Positions 35,801 through 49,128 of a stretch of DNA of 64,000 bases are shown here, piece by piece. The notes under the pieces are model-generated. The model ran no database searches. It was not told the origin of the DNA and worked only from the letters and a program-made list of their open reading frames with translations. This DNA is from Anticarsia gemmatalis. Taxonomy: Eukaryota; Arthropoda; Insecta; Lepidoptera; Erebidae. Both the position numbers and the translations under genes were made by a program. The DNA lies in assembly GCF_050436995.1 (NCBI RefSeq), contig NC_134766.1, forward strand, positions 4,278,001 through 4,342,000, given 5' to 3'. Position 1 is the first letter of the stretch. The number at the start of each line of letters is the position of its first letter.

Positions 35801-38229
35801 ACGAAAGTAGTAACGTTGTAGTTAAGCAAGAAGTAGAAGCCGTCGAGGCGCAGTCATCTAATGTTCCTATATTTTCAAGTCACATAAAGTCTGAAAGGAC
35901 GTCACCGTCGCCTAGCGATGCTACGTCTACACCGATTTTGGCCAAAGTGAAATCGGAGCCTGAAACATCATCTACTTCACAACCTGCCCCGTCTACACCT
36001 AGTGCCGCTATTCCTCTTCTCCCTATCGCCAAGCAGGAAGACGAAGTCATGACTATCATAGAAATTAATGGCGACTCAAATGACGAAGATGACGACTGTT
36101 GCGTCGTCTCTGCGACTCCGGCCCCGGATGTTAAACCAGTTGTTCCTAAAACTGAGAACACTCCAGTCTCTTATCCTACTACGCCTACGTTCTCCACCTC
36201 ACAGCCCAGTTTCAGTTCATCCAATATGCTGTCTACTCGGTTGACAGCTCCATCCACTGAAAAACAACATAACTTCAATTGGAACGCACCAGATTCCAAA
36301 CCACCCTTAGACATGTTAGAAAAAAGCACAGACGACATCTTTGACAGTTTACTATCATCCAGTGGGACGAAAAAAGAAAGCCTTTCAATATCGGACGCTA
36401 GTGAATACATATCATTGGACACGCTAGGTCCTCAACACACGTGTGATGTATGCAATACTAGGTTTACTGATGTCTCTTTACTTGATGATCATAGAAGGAT
36501 GACGGGACACACGAAGATGCTAGCCATTGCACCCACACCATCCTCGCTTATGCCATACAATCCAACTTCAAATATTTTATCATCATTATTGCCTGTAAAG
36601 CAATTAGCTGATCAAGTTGGAAAGCTGTCTAGCGGTGGACCTGGATTTACTCATCAGCAAAATGTTATGATCAACATTCAAGCCTACCCTGGAGCTGGAA
36701 CGGGGATGATGATGCCTCCACAGTCCTACGGTTCATATCCACCTGGACAGAATATGCCGCCTGATTATTCACAAGCAGGTAACAACATGTACGGAGCTCC
36801 CGGACAAACAATGCCGGGTCAGTACCCTGGTCAAAGTTACATGGGAGGACAACATGGCTTTGGACAGTTTCAACAGGGCATGCCTAAAAATAACTTTCCG
36901 GGGGGACCCATGCCGCCCCAGGGACAGTTTCCACCAACATCGTCGCCGTACTCCGCAGCTTCCCCACTTCAAAGTATGCAGCAGGCTGTCTATGGGCAAG
37001 CACCAACGGGTGGCATGAATCCACAAATGGGACAACAGATGGGTCAAATGGGACCACCCGGGCCACCATTCGCTACACCTGCTAGTCCCGGTGGAACCAT
37101 GAAGCCACCGTCTACGAGTGGTCTCAAAATTCAAAACGTACAGACATTCCCAGTCGGTCAAACAATCGGGCATATGTTACCTCCCGGTCAAAATGTCGGT
37201 GGACCTGAGATGGGTGGACCACAACCGATGCCCGGCCAAGTCGTTGGAGGACAGATGCCTTCGCCGAATCAAATAAGAATGGCACCAGGAGCTAATATAA
37301 CGGGCACTAGACCCCGTATGTCCAATCCAAGGGGACCGAGACCATCTATAAGACCGGGTATTCAAGTTCACGGTCAGGTACGGGCACAAAAACAACCGAT
37401 GCGGATGCCGATGAAGAGGCCTGGAGGGATGGCGGGTCCACCGGGTCAGAAGCGTCGGCCGGACATGCTGCTACCTGGCAAACACGACAACGAAGACTGC
37501 CAGGTCATGGCGATGCAGAAACAAAGAGATGGCTTACCAATGATCCACAGTGTGCAAGGAGCGAAAGACAAACTGAATCTCGGCAGCCAAATATCTATTA
37601 CTAAGAAGACCGTAAACAAAGAGGCGAACGCGATGGCCAACGTTTTGGCATCGCGAGGGATCAGCGTTAAACAAAAACAGAAGAGTAGATCGCCGACTCC
37701 AGAGAGACCGATACCTCATATTCCTAACTTAGGTGCTGGTGTTAGTATCAAGCACACGTCAAAGACGAGCAATTTCTCCATACCCGAGGCGAAGGTGGGT
37801 AGTGGCATGGTGTCTTGTAAGATATGTAAGAAAATGTTTATGAACCATCATTCACTCGCGGTGCACGTCTCGGCCGCCCATCCTCATAGTAAAGTGCCGG
37901 TGTTTAAATGTGACGAGTGTCCTGCTTCATATCCTAAATCTTTACAATTACAGCACCACAAGAGGGTATTCCACAATGTGACCGGCCCAAACAGAGAATT
38001 AGGGTTGCCTGTTGTGGACTTGTCGCAGGAAGACAACTTGAAGAGGTTAAATAGTTTAGGCATATATAGTTTTATACCACTAGCAAATAGAGAACAAGCG
38101 AGTGGGTGCTTCGGAATTCCAGTAATCTCAGTACATAATGCACAAAATGGTTTAACAAATAGTTTACAAGCGTTAGGAGCGGACGGTTTATTAAGTTTAG
38201 GACCACTCAAACCATTACCAAATTCATAG
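29836..38229 (+). CDS. Large C2H2 zinc-finger nuclear protein, 1189 residues
   Basis: Exons 29836-29890 (starts MATKHAPVIPSSPTHG) and 34715-38229, joined in phase 1 across a 4.8-kb intron. N-terminal acidic region (residues ~28-37), then four C2H2 fingers: CYTCDEDF at ~68-88, CDVCNTRF at ~595-615, CKICKKMF at ~1054-1075 and CDECPASY at ~1084-1106. Between fingers 1 and 2 lies a disordered region with acidic runs (SDEDEGSDHEDKDEDFDDE) and repeated IKKPG/IKSE-type motifs that resemble SUMO sites. Between fingers 2 and 3 (~670-940) it is rich in Met, Gly, Pro and Gln. The C-terminal block has GIYSFIPLANRE and LGADGLLSLGPLKPL. The layout suggests a chromatin or transcription regulator. It may be the counterpart of Drosophila row (relative of woc), but that rests on faint memory of the C-terminus; unassigned. 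Confidence 0.8.
31144..31338 (+). repeat. 28-bp tandem repeat, about seven copies
   Basis: Unit built on agaagcgagcgcttgtatca plus cttgtgtc, with one copy in inverted orientation (tgatacaagcgctcgcttgt). It lies in the long intron of the zinc-finger gene. The open frames across it are a by-product. Confidence 0.85.
31433..31705 (-). mobile_element. Helitron-like element, copy 7
   Basis: Near full-length family member, with an expanded (caaa)n run at ~31640-31680, in the intron of the zinc-finger gene. Confidence 0.75.
33845..34040 (-). repeat. Interspersed repeat R, copy 2 (uninterrupted)
   Basis: Reverse-strand match to the split copy in HAUS5 intron 4. It runs straight through the two positions where the foldback element (11227-11810) and the CAGGGGCC element (11895-13153) are inserted there, so it serves as an empty-site control. 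Confidence 0.75.
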
Positions 38230-38596
38230 ACTTACGTTAAAAGTTGAGTGAACGCGACTATTATTTTATAAAGAACTTTTTTATTAACTTGTATGGTGGG
38301 AAACTGTGATTTGATAAATTTAAAAACATTTGAAATGTGTTGGTGTATCAAGTTGAGTGTTGGTCAGTGGTCACAATATTGTGTGAAGTGTTTATATTTT
38401 CAGTACAGAAGATAATAATTTAATATATTATGCATTCTATTCAGTTAGTACATTTACATAGGTATGTGATTTATTTTATATATAACAGTTTGTTGATTCA
38501 TAGCTTGTAATAAAACAGTGATATTGGCAGTCACAAAAATCGATGTTGACACTAGAGATACAAACATAGAAGTTGTAACCAAGAAATATAGAGTAA

Positions 38597-38744
38597 CCCT
38601 CTTATTCATAAAAAAATATGAAGTTATAAAAGACTTATAAAGTGTTTTGTTTCTTTTACTCCTTAGCGAAATGAAAAAGAGAAAACATATTAAGTAGCTT
38701 TTTAACTAAAATAGGTTTCTAGTGTGTTTTACGAATAAGAGGTT
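38597..38744. mobile_element. MITE family M, copy 2
   Basis: Begins CCCTCTTATTCATAAA and ends cgaataagagg (terminal base lost). The body matches 7357-7510, including cttagcgaaatgaaaaagag. It lies in the probable 3'UTR of the zinc-finger gene. Confidence 0.75.
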
Positions 38745-40570
38745 ATGACTATAATATCAGTAATAAATCAGATGTATTGATGTTTGTACGAAACTTATGA
38801 AAATCAGCCACTTAAAGGACTCTTAAGCTCGCGCGTAACAGTTTTTAGAAGACATCAATATTTTATTCCGATATTTGCATCTCTAGTCGACACATCTCAT
38901 TGGTAACAACTACTTTATTTTCTCCATTCCTATGTAGTCATGTGTGGTCAATGGTCATATTTTATGAAACTTATTAACATTTTTGTCTACCTATGATTTT
39001 TATAAAGCTGCGGGTCCACTGCCTTTTGGAGTCTCATCATACCGATCTTAAGGATTTGTTGCTTTGTATTAAGTTATATAGTACCTACAGAAATTTATAC
39101 AAAGCGACGGATCCTTACGGTCCGTACGTTTCAATCCTGACGCAGGGGACTCGCAGTTTTATCCGAGATAGTTATCTTTTTATAAACCATTGCTAATTGA
39201 TGCTAAATTTAGACTTTTAAGTTCCTCTCGATGTTGCCAGTATGACTGCTAACATTATAGTATTACAGTAGTGCTAATCAGACATAGATTAATGAGTTAA
39301 TCTATGCATTAAGAGCTTTTTTCTATACACCTGTTGGGTACATTCAGTCAGGAAAATGTTCACACATTGCAGCTATTTTAAGACGCGATTTGTCGCATCA
39401 CAGAAAATAGCTCTTAATTATTTATTACATAAATGCTATTCCGTTTTCTAATTTAACAGATAATTATTTGTATTACATGACAGGTGTTTGATAAAGTATG
39501 TTAGTGCCTATACAAACGACAAAAGATTTTGTTGATGAATTAATATAGATCATGGAAACAAGCAGATTCAATGGTTGAAGTATTGCCCATTCTAAATAGT
39601 ATTGTTTAAAAAACTACTTTAGTCTTATGACTTAGTAGAAAGCCTTGTCGATCGATTTATTCAAATTATTTAAAAAACTCCGTGACTTTTTTAAAATAAT
39701 GTAGCATCAAATGCATAATACTCGAGTTGCTGATGCTCTAAATTTAGAATTTTGCTTACCTCCAATAGCCGCGAACGTTCCTTACAAGGCTCTCTACTAA
39801 GTTGTTGTATTATATCTAAATCCGACTTTGTAAAACAATAAATGTTATGGTTTTTATACAGGCAAGACTCTTATCAATAAAATATACTGTAGTTTGTTCC
39901 ATTATGAAAATTACTCCAGTATGACAATTATAATTGTATATGAAGATTACAACAGCTAAAATTGAGTGATGTTAAATAAAATACCTAAGCAATTATTGCA
40001 ATATACGATAAGTATACCAAATCTTGTAAATCTAAAAGGGAATGTGACCCACATAATGCTGTTAAAATGCTATCAAATTGGTAATTATTTTTGTATTAAA
40101 TATAACACGCATTTGTTTCAACAACAAGATAAGTCTTTGTTTTAGATGATTATATGCAAATGTTAGCAAAATTATTTCCTTGTTTACGTAAAATACTTAT
40201 AGGGCATTATTAAAATGTTGTTTTGCAATATTTCAATGATATGATTAAACATGACGATCACAAATTATGCTGTAGAGTACCTACAGACATTTTGTAAATA
40301 TCTAGTTTGTTCTAATTTGCCAATAATACGTGGTTGTAAATTAAAAATTAACACTAACATATTTTTGTACTTACCTATAACCATGTGAAGATTTATTAAT
40401 GTATCTTACCAATTCAAATTGGACAGAAATTTTAACCGAATCGTGAAAATGGTTATTATTAAAATCTTATACCTAAACAGTAAATCGTGCAATTATATCT
40501 ATATATTATAAAATCTCAAAGTAATTGAACATGTATAACCTAATTTGTTATGCGAAACTTTGGATTAATG

Positions 40571-40687
40571 CCCGGTTTCTGAGGTACCTTTAGCGGTAGT
40601 TTATCTATTCAATAGCGTGTTTTTAATATGAGTTTTAACCGCGCTTTTGAATAGAAATATTACGCTAAATGTACCTCAGAAACCGGG
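40571..40687. mobile_element. Foldback MITE family F, copy 1
   Basis: 117-bp inverted repeat with ends CCCGGTTTCTGAGGTAC and GTACCTCAGAAACCGGG; arms include tttatctattcaatagcg. Related copies at 55312-55440 and 62258-62372. Confidence 0.75.
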
Positions 40688-41393
40688 AGTAAATCGTTGC
40701 CTTGCAAAAATTTTTGATTACTTAGTAAAAAAAATGTTTGTTCTTTTTATTATGGATTCGTATTTTTTTCGGAATGGCCACATTTATGAAGAAATCTAAT
40801 CCTTTGGTACATATCTATGAATATATTTCTTACTCTTGTCTGGTTTCGCCTAACAAATACATTTTAGATTAAGTATAATGTGAATCGTCATCAGAAGAGT
40901 AAAAATACTATTTTGTTTAAAGTTTTGTAAAAATATGTGCGTTCTTGGTGCATCTTTATTTGTAAGGAAATTATTATTATTTAAGTTGAATCTAAGAGTG
41001 ATATTTTAAGTTTTTGTAACTAAGTTAAATTTAAAATATGTATCTAAAATAAGAAATACACATAGATACAAGACGTGATTAAACTTTATGAAAAAACGGC
41101 TGCCTTTTATTATTCGTATAATAAGTTAGCAATGTTGCTTACATCTGCAAATAAATAAGGCTGTTTGATGATCTACACTTCGAAGTGCTAGATTTCAAAT
41201 CCGTTATCAAAGCCTAAAAGAGTTCAATGGCGCAGTTGTTAATTTGGTCGCTTAGTGTTTTTACTACGCCGGTTCCATGGGCTTGAATCGTTTTATTGAA
41301 ACTTGGAACCACATAGTCTGTGTGTCAGGCGAGTATAGACTCAGAGGGGCATTCATTTTACAGAAATAAAACAATAAAGTTCGACAATAAGTT

Positions 41394-41404
41394 TATTTAT
41401 TTTA
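41394..41404 (-). terminator. Poly(A) signal region of FKBP12
   Basis: Reverse-strand AATAAA words (tttatttatttt on the plus strand), giving an FKBP12 3'UTR of about 770 nt. Confidence 0.45.
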
Positions 41405-42168
41405 TACTCCTTTCAGGTTAGCTTGGAACAGGTGGAAATTGGGGCATAAAATATTTTTATGTCTACCCTGGCTTAGATAAGTTATAAGGAGGTTTCCTTC
41501 CACCGTCTAGAGTCCGTTGTCAGCTTACCTCAATACAGTATAATGTTAAGTAAGCTATCGTTGAAATCACCTTAACCTACCACACACATCCAGAAACTAG
41601 ATAGTTCACACCTCATGTTGTGCATAAATTATATACAGTTTTGGGTAGTAGCTTTGTTACAATAATATTTAAATGCACATCTCATAATAGACATAGTTTG
41701 GCCTTACTCTACCAAGATCTTCCAACATATAGATTTCATAAACATTAACTTGCTAAATGTTGCTAGACATACTATTTTGCACAAAACTATTACTTGAAAA
41801 TGCTTTCAGGAATGTTTTCTGAGCTACAGGTCACCTTAGCCAATGGGGCAATAATATCTTAGTGGAAAGACATTTATCTTAAATATTTAAATAGACAGAC
41901 AACCTTTATGAATGTTTGGTGAAAAGACTAAAAATCTAAATGACAAAATGTTATTATGTCAAAATGAGAAAACATTTAAGAAAATACAAAATCGACTTAT
42001 TACTTACACATATTGTGCATGTTATTAAAAAAAGACAAATCCTCACTTCAAACAACCTTTGTTAAATTCAATAAAAGATAAAATGGCAATTTGAAGCTTT
42101 CAGTGTCGTGACATAAGTTTGGAAACATTTTGCAAGTTTGTAATGTAAATAGACATAATGTGTGGCAT

Positions 42169-43625
42169 TTACTCGAGGCGAAGGAGCTCTACATCGAAGA
42201 TGAGAGTGGAGTTAGGTGGGATGACTCCAGGGTGGCCCTGCTGGCCGTACGCGAAGTCAGGGGTGCACGTCAGCTTAGCACGCTCACCAACAGACATCTG
42301 TAATTGAAAATGTATTATTATAAATAGTATAAAGCTACAAAATAGATAAAATTATAGACATTATTCTATTTATTTTAATAGAAATATAATATGCAATGCT
42401 ATTACTTAGAAATAAAAGTATTTATTTTAGATGTACCTTAGCAACACCCTCATCCCAGCCCCTGATGACCTCTCCCTTGCCAATCCTGAACTTGAAAGGC
42501 TTGCCACGGTCGCGGGAGGAGTCGAACTTCTTGCCGTTGGTCAGTGTGCCTGTGTAGTGCACCACCACAGTCTGGCCAGACTTGGGGTATGTGGACTCTG
42601 AGGAAAGTCATAGTAATATTTATATTAAATAACTAACTTGTAACAAATCCTACTGGTCTTTCTAAACCAATCATTTTCCTTGAATAATTTTACCCAAACC
42701 AGTTCATTCAACGTAGCACAAAAATGTTTCTCAAACATAAGAATGTACATACATATTTTTAGTATGAGTTTATTTACTCTTTGCAATTTGTATCTTTACA
42801 TAATCTTATGTTTATCAATAGCTAATCACACAAGTGCTTCTAAGCTAGGTTTATCTCATTAACTTTAATTACTATAGGTACCTGAATGTGACCTTTAACT
42901 TTTGACAGCTGAACAACATATACCTAATCATATACATGTCAAGTAGGCAGAGGTATATGTTTGTCACCCACAAACTCCCTCGCGTCTACTACACTATCAG
43001 ATTACCAGTACCAAACACGATATCAGAGAGGTTAGAGTAGTGGTCAACCAGAATTTATTCCTGCATTCTGTCATACATTGAGTTGGTCAAATCAAACCAC
43101 AAAATATTTCGAATTTAATATTTATCATAAAACATACCTACACGTGGTATAGCAAAGAAACTACGCAATGCATCTTATTAACATTATGCAGAAAATAATT
43201 CAATCATTTGATAGCATTTACGTTTTTGCATCAGCTCATGTTTCATCAATGCCATTCATAGTTAACAGGAAATTAATATTTATAAACTGAAGGAAAATAG
43301 ATTAGTCATTCTTGGCGCTAATCGTTTGCCGGATAAAACGATAGGCGAGGCGTCGGTCCGGCTGACGCCGCTACGTACGTCAAAGTATAAGATTTCTACA
43401 GTTTTTAGCAGTTATAGAGTAAATAATATAGGAAAATAAGTAATTTTAAGTCACAGATATCGTTTTAGTAAACAGAAAAATAGAAACCGAATCCTGAATT
43501 ATCCATTTGTGCATCGTAAATCATACTTCTTCTCTGACCAAATAAAGGAAAAGTCGTTTCGAAAAGAATGTGTACATATTACACTTACCATCTCCGGGAG
43601 AGATAGTTTCAACGTTGACTCCCAT
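42169..43625 (-). CDS. Fkbp12: FKBP12-type peptidyl-prolyl cis-trans isomerase, 108 residues
   Basis: A cytosolic prolyl isomerase that binds FK506 and rapamycin and stabilises ryanodine receptors. Exons 43625-43589, 42597-42437 and 42297-42169 (327 nt, phases 1 and 0) give exactly the family length of 108. The start MGVNVETISPGDG is the standard N-terminus. Active-site and ligand residues are present: the Y of VVHYTG (26), F36 and D37 of KKFDSSRDR, V55/I56 and W59 of EVIRGWDE, Y82 of DFAYG, H87 of GHPGVIPP and F99 of IFDVELL. There is no signal peptide or second domain, so this is the small cytosolic form. Two family-usual prolines near 88-93 are kept. Nothing looks broken. Confidence 0.97.
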
Positions 43626-44427
43626 GGTGTCTCAGATAGTTTTAAAATCCAATAGGTACCACGCGACGCCGCTTACACTTAAACCACTGTGGGGAGAATT
43701 TTACTCAATGCGGGTCAATGCCACTCAATGAGCTATGGCGGACATTGAAGAAAATTTCGAGTTGCCAGTATAAATATCTTAATTACCACCAATTGAATTA
43801 TGACCAAGTATTAATGAAGTACCTATATTCTTAAAATACTTCACAATGTGTTTAATAATATATTCGCGATTGATTTAGAACTAATACTTTATTCTCAATA
43901 AAAAAATGTGTATGAGAGATCTCAGATGCACATCAAGTTAGGCAGGCTATTTTTTAAAGTTTATTTTAAAACAACGTTATTTGGGAGCAGAAATATGGAT
44001 TTGCATTTACCTACTTTAACTTATGCTTTGTTTGTGTAACGATTTTTTTTATAAAATACCGTCTTTATGTATCTACCTCTAAATCAGGGAATATTTCTTA
44101 GATAGCAACGCAATTTATAAATTGTTGCTATATCAGAAAAAGTTTTTATTTTTTTAAATACAACTAAACTTTGGTTGGGCTACTTTACCTCTATATATTT
44201 CTAATTCAATATACCACGTTAAAATAGTAGTAAATTCTACATAATATTTTTTCTATATAGTATACAATAAATTAGTCTATTCTGGTCACGTTAGAAAATC
44301 GAAAAAATACTTTTTATATAATAATAATATTCAAAATATTTCTTCGTACTTAGGTCGGTAGAAAATTTGATTCAACCGTCGAATGAATTATTAGTTCTTA
44401 GAGTTTTAAGAAAAAATAATATTCGTT
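43626..44427. other. Upstream of FKBP12, no other gene seen
   Basis: The promoter of FKBP12 must lie just above 43625, where there is no clear TATA box; the rest is AT-rich spacer. Confidence 0.35.
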
Positions 44428-44609
44428 GGGCAGCTACCATTGCGTCGGGAAGTCGTGGGTCCGATTCTCACGCGGGACAATTATTTGTGCGATGTACAAA
44501 TACTTAATTGTTTCGGGACTGGTTGTACTTCGCGTCCGTTGTTCATATGTTTGTAAAAGTCCCCGCGACACAAGAGTGATTCTTAGCGCGGGAGTTGTCT
44601 TGAAAAAAA
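44428..44609 (+). mobile_element. tRNA-derived SINE, copy 2
   Basis: B-box-like gtgggtccgattctcacg, then the family body (tgtttcgggactggttgtac, gtccccgcgacacaagagtg, agcgcgggagttgtct) and an A-rich tail. The 5' half of the tRNA part is degraded. Confidence 0.7.
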
Positions 44610-44857
44610 TAAATATCGCTGGATTTGATATTGCTGTTAAATATTTTATTTAATTGGACGTGATAGCATTTTATGAGTGCTTAGCTAAGTTCGATCGTTT
44701 TAGGTATTCGATATACCTGCCAACTAACTTTTCTGTAAATAAATATAGTTTGAATGCAGATTTCAGGCTGATAGGTACTCTCTCTATTGCTAATAATAGG
44801 AGTAAGCAGTGCCTACTTAATTTTATTCATATTGTACCTACCTTTATTCATGTTCAA

Positions 44858-45116
44858 TCTATACTAATATTATACTAATATTATAAAGCTGAAGAGTTTG
44901 CTTGTTTGTTTGTTTGTTTGAACGCGCTAATCTCAGAAACTACTGGTCCGATTTGAAAAATTCTTTCAGTATTAAATAGTCCATTTATCGAGGAAGGCTT
45001 TAGGCTACGTATCATCACGCTATGACCAATAGGAGCAGGGTACCAGTGAAAAAACGGGGAAAATTTCGACCCATTCTCTCTTATGTGACGCAAGCGAAGT
45101 TGCACGGGTCAGCTAG
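44858..45116 (+). mobile_element. Helitron-like element, copy 8
   Basis: Clear TC start (TCTATACTAATATTAT, first words duplicated) and CTAG end (GGTCAGCTAG), inserted between A and T. Confidence 0.8.
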
Positions 45117-48100
45117 TTAGGTTATTAAATAAGGGAAAGGGAAATAAAACTGTAGCTTTACAAATATAAACATTTTATAACAAATATCATCGTATCCAAC
45201 CTTAAATTTAACACTTAGTGCCAGGCAAAGGAATAAATTATAGGATAATAATAATAATATAACTCTTAAACCATTTTCGGAAAACATTAATTAAAGCATT
45301 TAGGGTTCCGTAGTAGTTAGTTAGTTTAGGTAATGGTTCACTTTGATTAAATTATTGATCAGCTTGCGTTCATAGTCCATGTATCCGGCGCCGAAACGTC
45401 AAGCATTTCCAGGTAAAATGGATATTCAAGTGCGATCCCGCATTTTTTTATTATTACTGTAAACATGTAACGCAGAAGTTTTAAAGTTTTTAAATCAGCA
45501 GGCTTTGATATTTTTAGAACTTTTTAGTTGATTACGAAACCCTAATAGCCAATTTGCAAATAGAACAGAACAGGTCGTTTTCATTTTAAATTATTTCATG
45601 AAAGTGTAAATTATTTATAGACATTAAACAACAATTTTTATGTTTGACTAAAAGAAGGTTGAAATTAAACAATGAACCATTTTTGGGATGATTATAACAA
45701 TCTGGGTACATAGGTACTATGTTATCGATGTTTTAGTACATCTATGAGATTGCCATTATGAATTTATTTTATAGACATTTTTAGGTAGGTAATCTTTAAT
45801 TATTGTAAGAATGTATATGAAGTCAGAATTACTATTGTGAAGTATAAACATAGCGACGCGACGTACAGCTACGTACCCAGGTTGTTACGTTTATCCAGTT
45901 TTCAACATTTTTAATTTGTTGTAAATAAAACAATGAAGTGACTATAAACAACATCGGGGCGATTAAAAAAAATAAATGCATAAATCCATATTTGGAACTA
46001 GATTATTTTTTTAAAACTATTTTCATTGTGCATGATAATAATGTATTAAACAGATTGGTAAATAGTTAAAGCTAGACGTTATACCATCACAACACAGATT
46101 TAGATCATTAATTTAATGTACAGTACTTATGTACACATTTAAAGAAATACACAAAAGGCCTCTACACACAATCAGGGTATTTCAACAATAACTACTTTAT
46201 ATTTTTTATATTTAACATCAATTTAAGCTCTGACCAGAAAAATAAAAAAATATAAATTCTAAATTATCATATAACTTTTACCCGTCGTCATTGCAAACGC
46301 TTTTTTTTATTTTTCCAGTCGCTTTTTATACAAAACTCTAATTTACATCACATCATTATAAACAATTTTCAAAACAACATTACGCAACATCAAATTATAT
46401 TACAATTTATTACACCTAGATATAAATACACAAAAATATTTAAATAATGCAATTTTGAACTATGTCTATTTTTGGCGGTATAACACGATTCATGAACGAG
46501 AAAACGGGACTCGTGAAAAAAAAAATAGAGTGATGAAAAAAATAGGTACTTATATGTGTCGTGTCAAAATATAGATTGTAAAAAAATAAACGTTCAAGAG
46601 TATTATTTCATGAAACATAATTTAAATCAAATAAAAAATATTCCTTGTCCACACATAATCATTCTTTTGTTTTCTGTTTAACTCGTTTTCGGCATTTTAG
46701 ATTAAAATTTTGCATATCAGCATCTAGGATTTTCCATTTATTATTAGTAGCCTATCTATAGAAAGACTTTATAAGCGAAGACATTTAAGAGAAAAAGATC
46801 TAAGGAGACATTTTAAAGCTACACCGATTAATTCTAATGATTTTAGCACGTTGAAATGTTTTCATGTTAATTTCACGCTAAAGAGTGGACGAAAGTTTAG
46901 TTTTATAGGCTAGGTGAGTAATTTGTACGATATGAGAGAGGTGTATAGAATCTAAAAAGACCGAAGACACTCACTTTTAGGTACATTTTTATTTTAGCTG
47001 AACAAATATTTTTTTAGGCCAGAAATACGTTTATTAGAAATAGATTAAAATGTTTTGATTTCAGAACGTTTCATAACAGCTTAGGATTTTATTGACTGAA
47101 AATAGGAAAAAATAATAATCTATAATTAATTATTTACTAAAAACAGCATTCATGAGTAGAGAAATTTGTACTAAAATATTTTATTGGAGTTTAGGAATAA
47201 GATTTATACTACGGTAAGCGAGTCATTCAAAATATTTTTTATGAACGTTGTTAAACGTAGAATTTTCTGTCATTGAAAAGTGAAAAGCGCGGGAATAATT
47301 TATATTTTACTTTTTAGCTTTGTTATTCGAGTTTGTGCGATTTTGTGAATAAGATTAAAGACGATTGTCTAGTTATTGATACCAATTTATGAAGAAAACT
47401 CACCGACTGGTACTTTTTCAATAAAGAGACGATGACCAAAATCATATAGGTAGGTATTACCTACGGTATAACGACATCAAACAACGTTCATATTATAATA
47501 ACAACATTTTTTTCAAAATATAGTTCTCTATTGATACTGTATGATTTGGAATGATATGTATGTATTAGAATTTACAAAAATAACTCTACACGGTTAAAGT
47601 GATAGGAAAATAGATCTCTTGGTAGAAATGAAAGAAAAGCGTAGGAATGATTTCAACTACATAATTTTAGGAGAAAAATGTATTAAAGTGTAGGATAAAA
47701 GTTCTATGTAGAGTTAGAAAAAACATTTATTTTATTAAATGGAAAATGATATTTTCATTATTTGAAGTGTCTCACGTGTTTTAGAAAATATTTTGTAGGA
47801 TTGTGTTCAAACACTTTGAAATCGCCGAAGTCACCATTTAATTTTTTCTAGTTACTCCATTCCGCTTGGAGCAGCAGATAAGTTTTTTTTTATGATCGTG
47901 TAATTTGATAATTGGGTAAGTGGAAACTGTAAGGAGGATTAATTAATTAATTTTAATTTATGAAGAGTACCTATAGCATTGCTTCATGTAACTACGAGTT
48001 TTTCGTGTTCGGTGGGACGCAGATTTTTTTTGCATAACTAGGAACTAACTACATTTCATTTAGACCAAGAGTTTCAATCAAATAGCTAGGTTTAAAATAT

Positions 48101-49021
48101 TTGGCATACGATTTGGCAGATGATATTTATAATTATCTAGTTATTATATTTGCACTGTATTTTACGTTAATCGTATTACTTTTTAATGCAGAGCACAGCC
48201 ATTTAAAACGAGAAAGAAATAAAAGTAGCAATTTCAAAGAGTCAAGATAAATAGTCGAATTGGATAGCTTAGTCGAGCTGTGTTACGCGAAAGTTGTGAT
48301 TTTACATCCTATCAAAAATAAATGTGCAAAATCGTATAAAAATGTGAAACAATTATCTTAACTTAAACATGTTATTCCTACCTAAAAATAATTATATTTA
48401 ATCACCTTATAATTTGCAAAAATAAATGAGTTACGCAATATTTTATTACAAGAATTGCTGATGATAGGTAATATTATTTTGTGCTTGACTGAAAACTTGA
48501 TTTCATCATATCGATTATTGAAAACATAGATTGATATATCGACTATTAAACTACATTACAACTATTTATCCCAGCCCTATTATCTTTTTAACACATTCAT
48601 CGCCAAAACAAGATCACTATTGGAAGGTATAGTGTTTTGTAACAAAATGAAAATTATAAACTGTATTCAGAATCAGTTAAGAATGTAATTGAGCAATTTA
48701 TAATTTCTACCTACTACCCTCAGTTATTATTAACGTGAATAAAGATGATACAAAAAACTACATTTAGCTCTAAGTTTGGCGTATGATAGGTACTTAGCTG
48801 GTTTAGGCCGAAACACACATTTATTACGGTTTCTATGACAACGAAATCGGTTTATGTTCTAGCGACGCTACACATGATCAACCAAAACGGGAGTGGCTTG
48901 GAAAATTAACGTAACAGGGTCTTTGTCACTACATAATTTTAATATCAATTTAAACTTAAGCCACATTTATTAAGATGAATACTGTAGAGCGATTCTCTGC
49001 GAATATCGAGAATTTGGCATT
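45117..49021. other. Long AT-rich stretch below calbindin-32
   Basis: No gene or clear repeat seen on either strand. Part of it may be the calbindin-32 3'UTR (minus strand); AATAAA words are frequent, so the end cannot be fixed. Confidence 0.35.
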
Positions 49022-49022
49022 T

Positions 49023-49126
49023 AAAATGTACTGAACAATCAGACCTTACTCCTCCCGTTAGGGGCGCTGATCAGATTTTCATACAGAATTTCTCGATAGC
49101 TAGCCGGTTGTCAATAGTCGATAGTA
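49023..49126 (+). repeat. Interspersed repeat K, copy 1
   Basis: Shares cgttaggggcgctgatcag-type text and atttctcgatagctagccgg, then agtcgatagta, with 57801-57905. Confidence 0.6.
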
Positions 49127-49128
49127 GG

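Larger units (their letters stand above)
38230..41380 (+). other. 3'UTR and downstream region of the zinc-finger gene
   Basis: AT-rich, with an AATAAA-like word near 38510 and others further on. Holds MITE copies at 38597 and 40571. A 67-codon frame (38993-39196) has no support. No further gene seen up to the FKBP12 3' end. Confidence 0.4.

Noticed and set aside
34715..38229. Firm assignment of the zinc-finger gene to Drosophila row
   Set aside because: Only a faint memory of a similar C-terminus supports it; no alignment is possible here, so it is mentioned as a possibility only.
41225..41300. Degraded tRNA-like SINE downstream of the zinc-finger gene
   Set aside because: ggcgcagttg and gggcttgaatcg are suggestive, but the boxes are too degenerate and no body or tail is visible.
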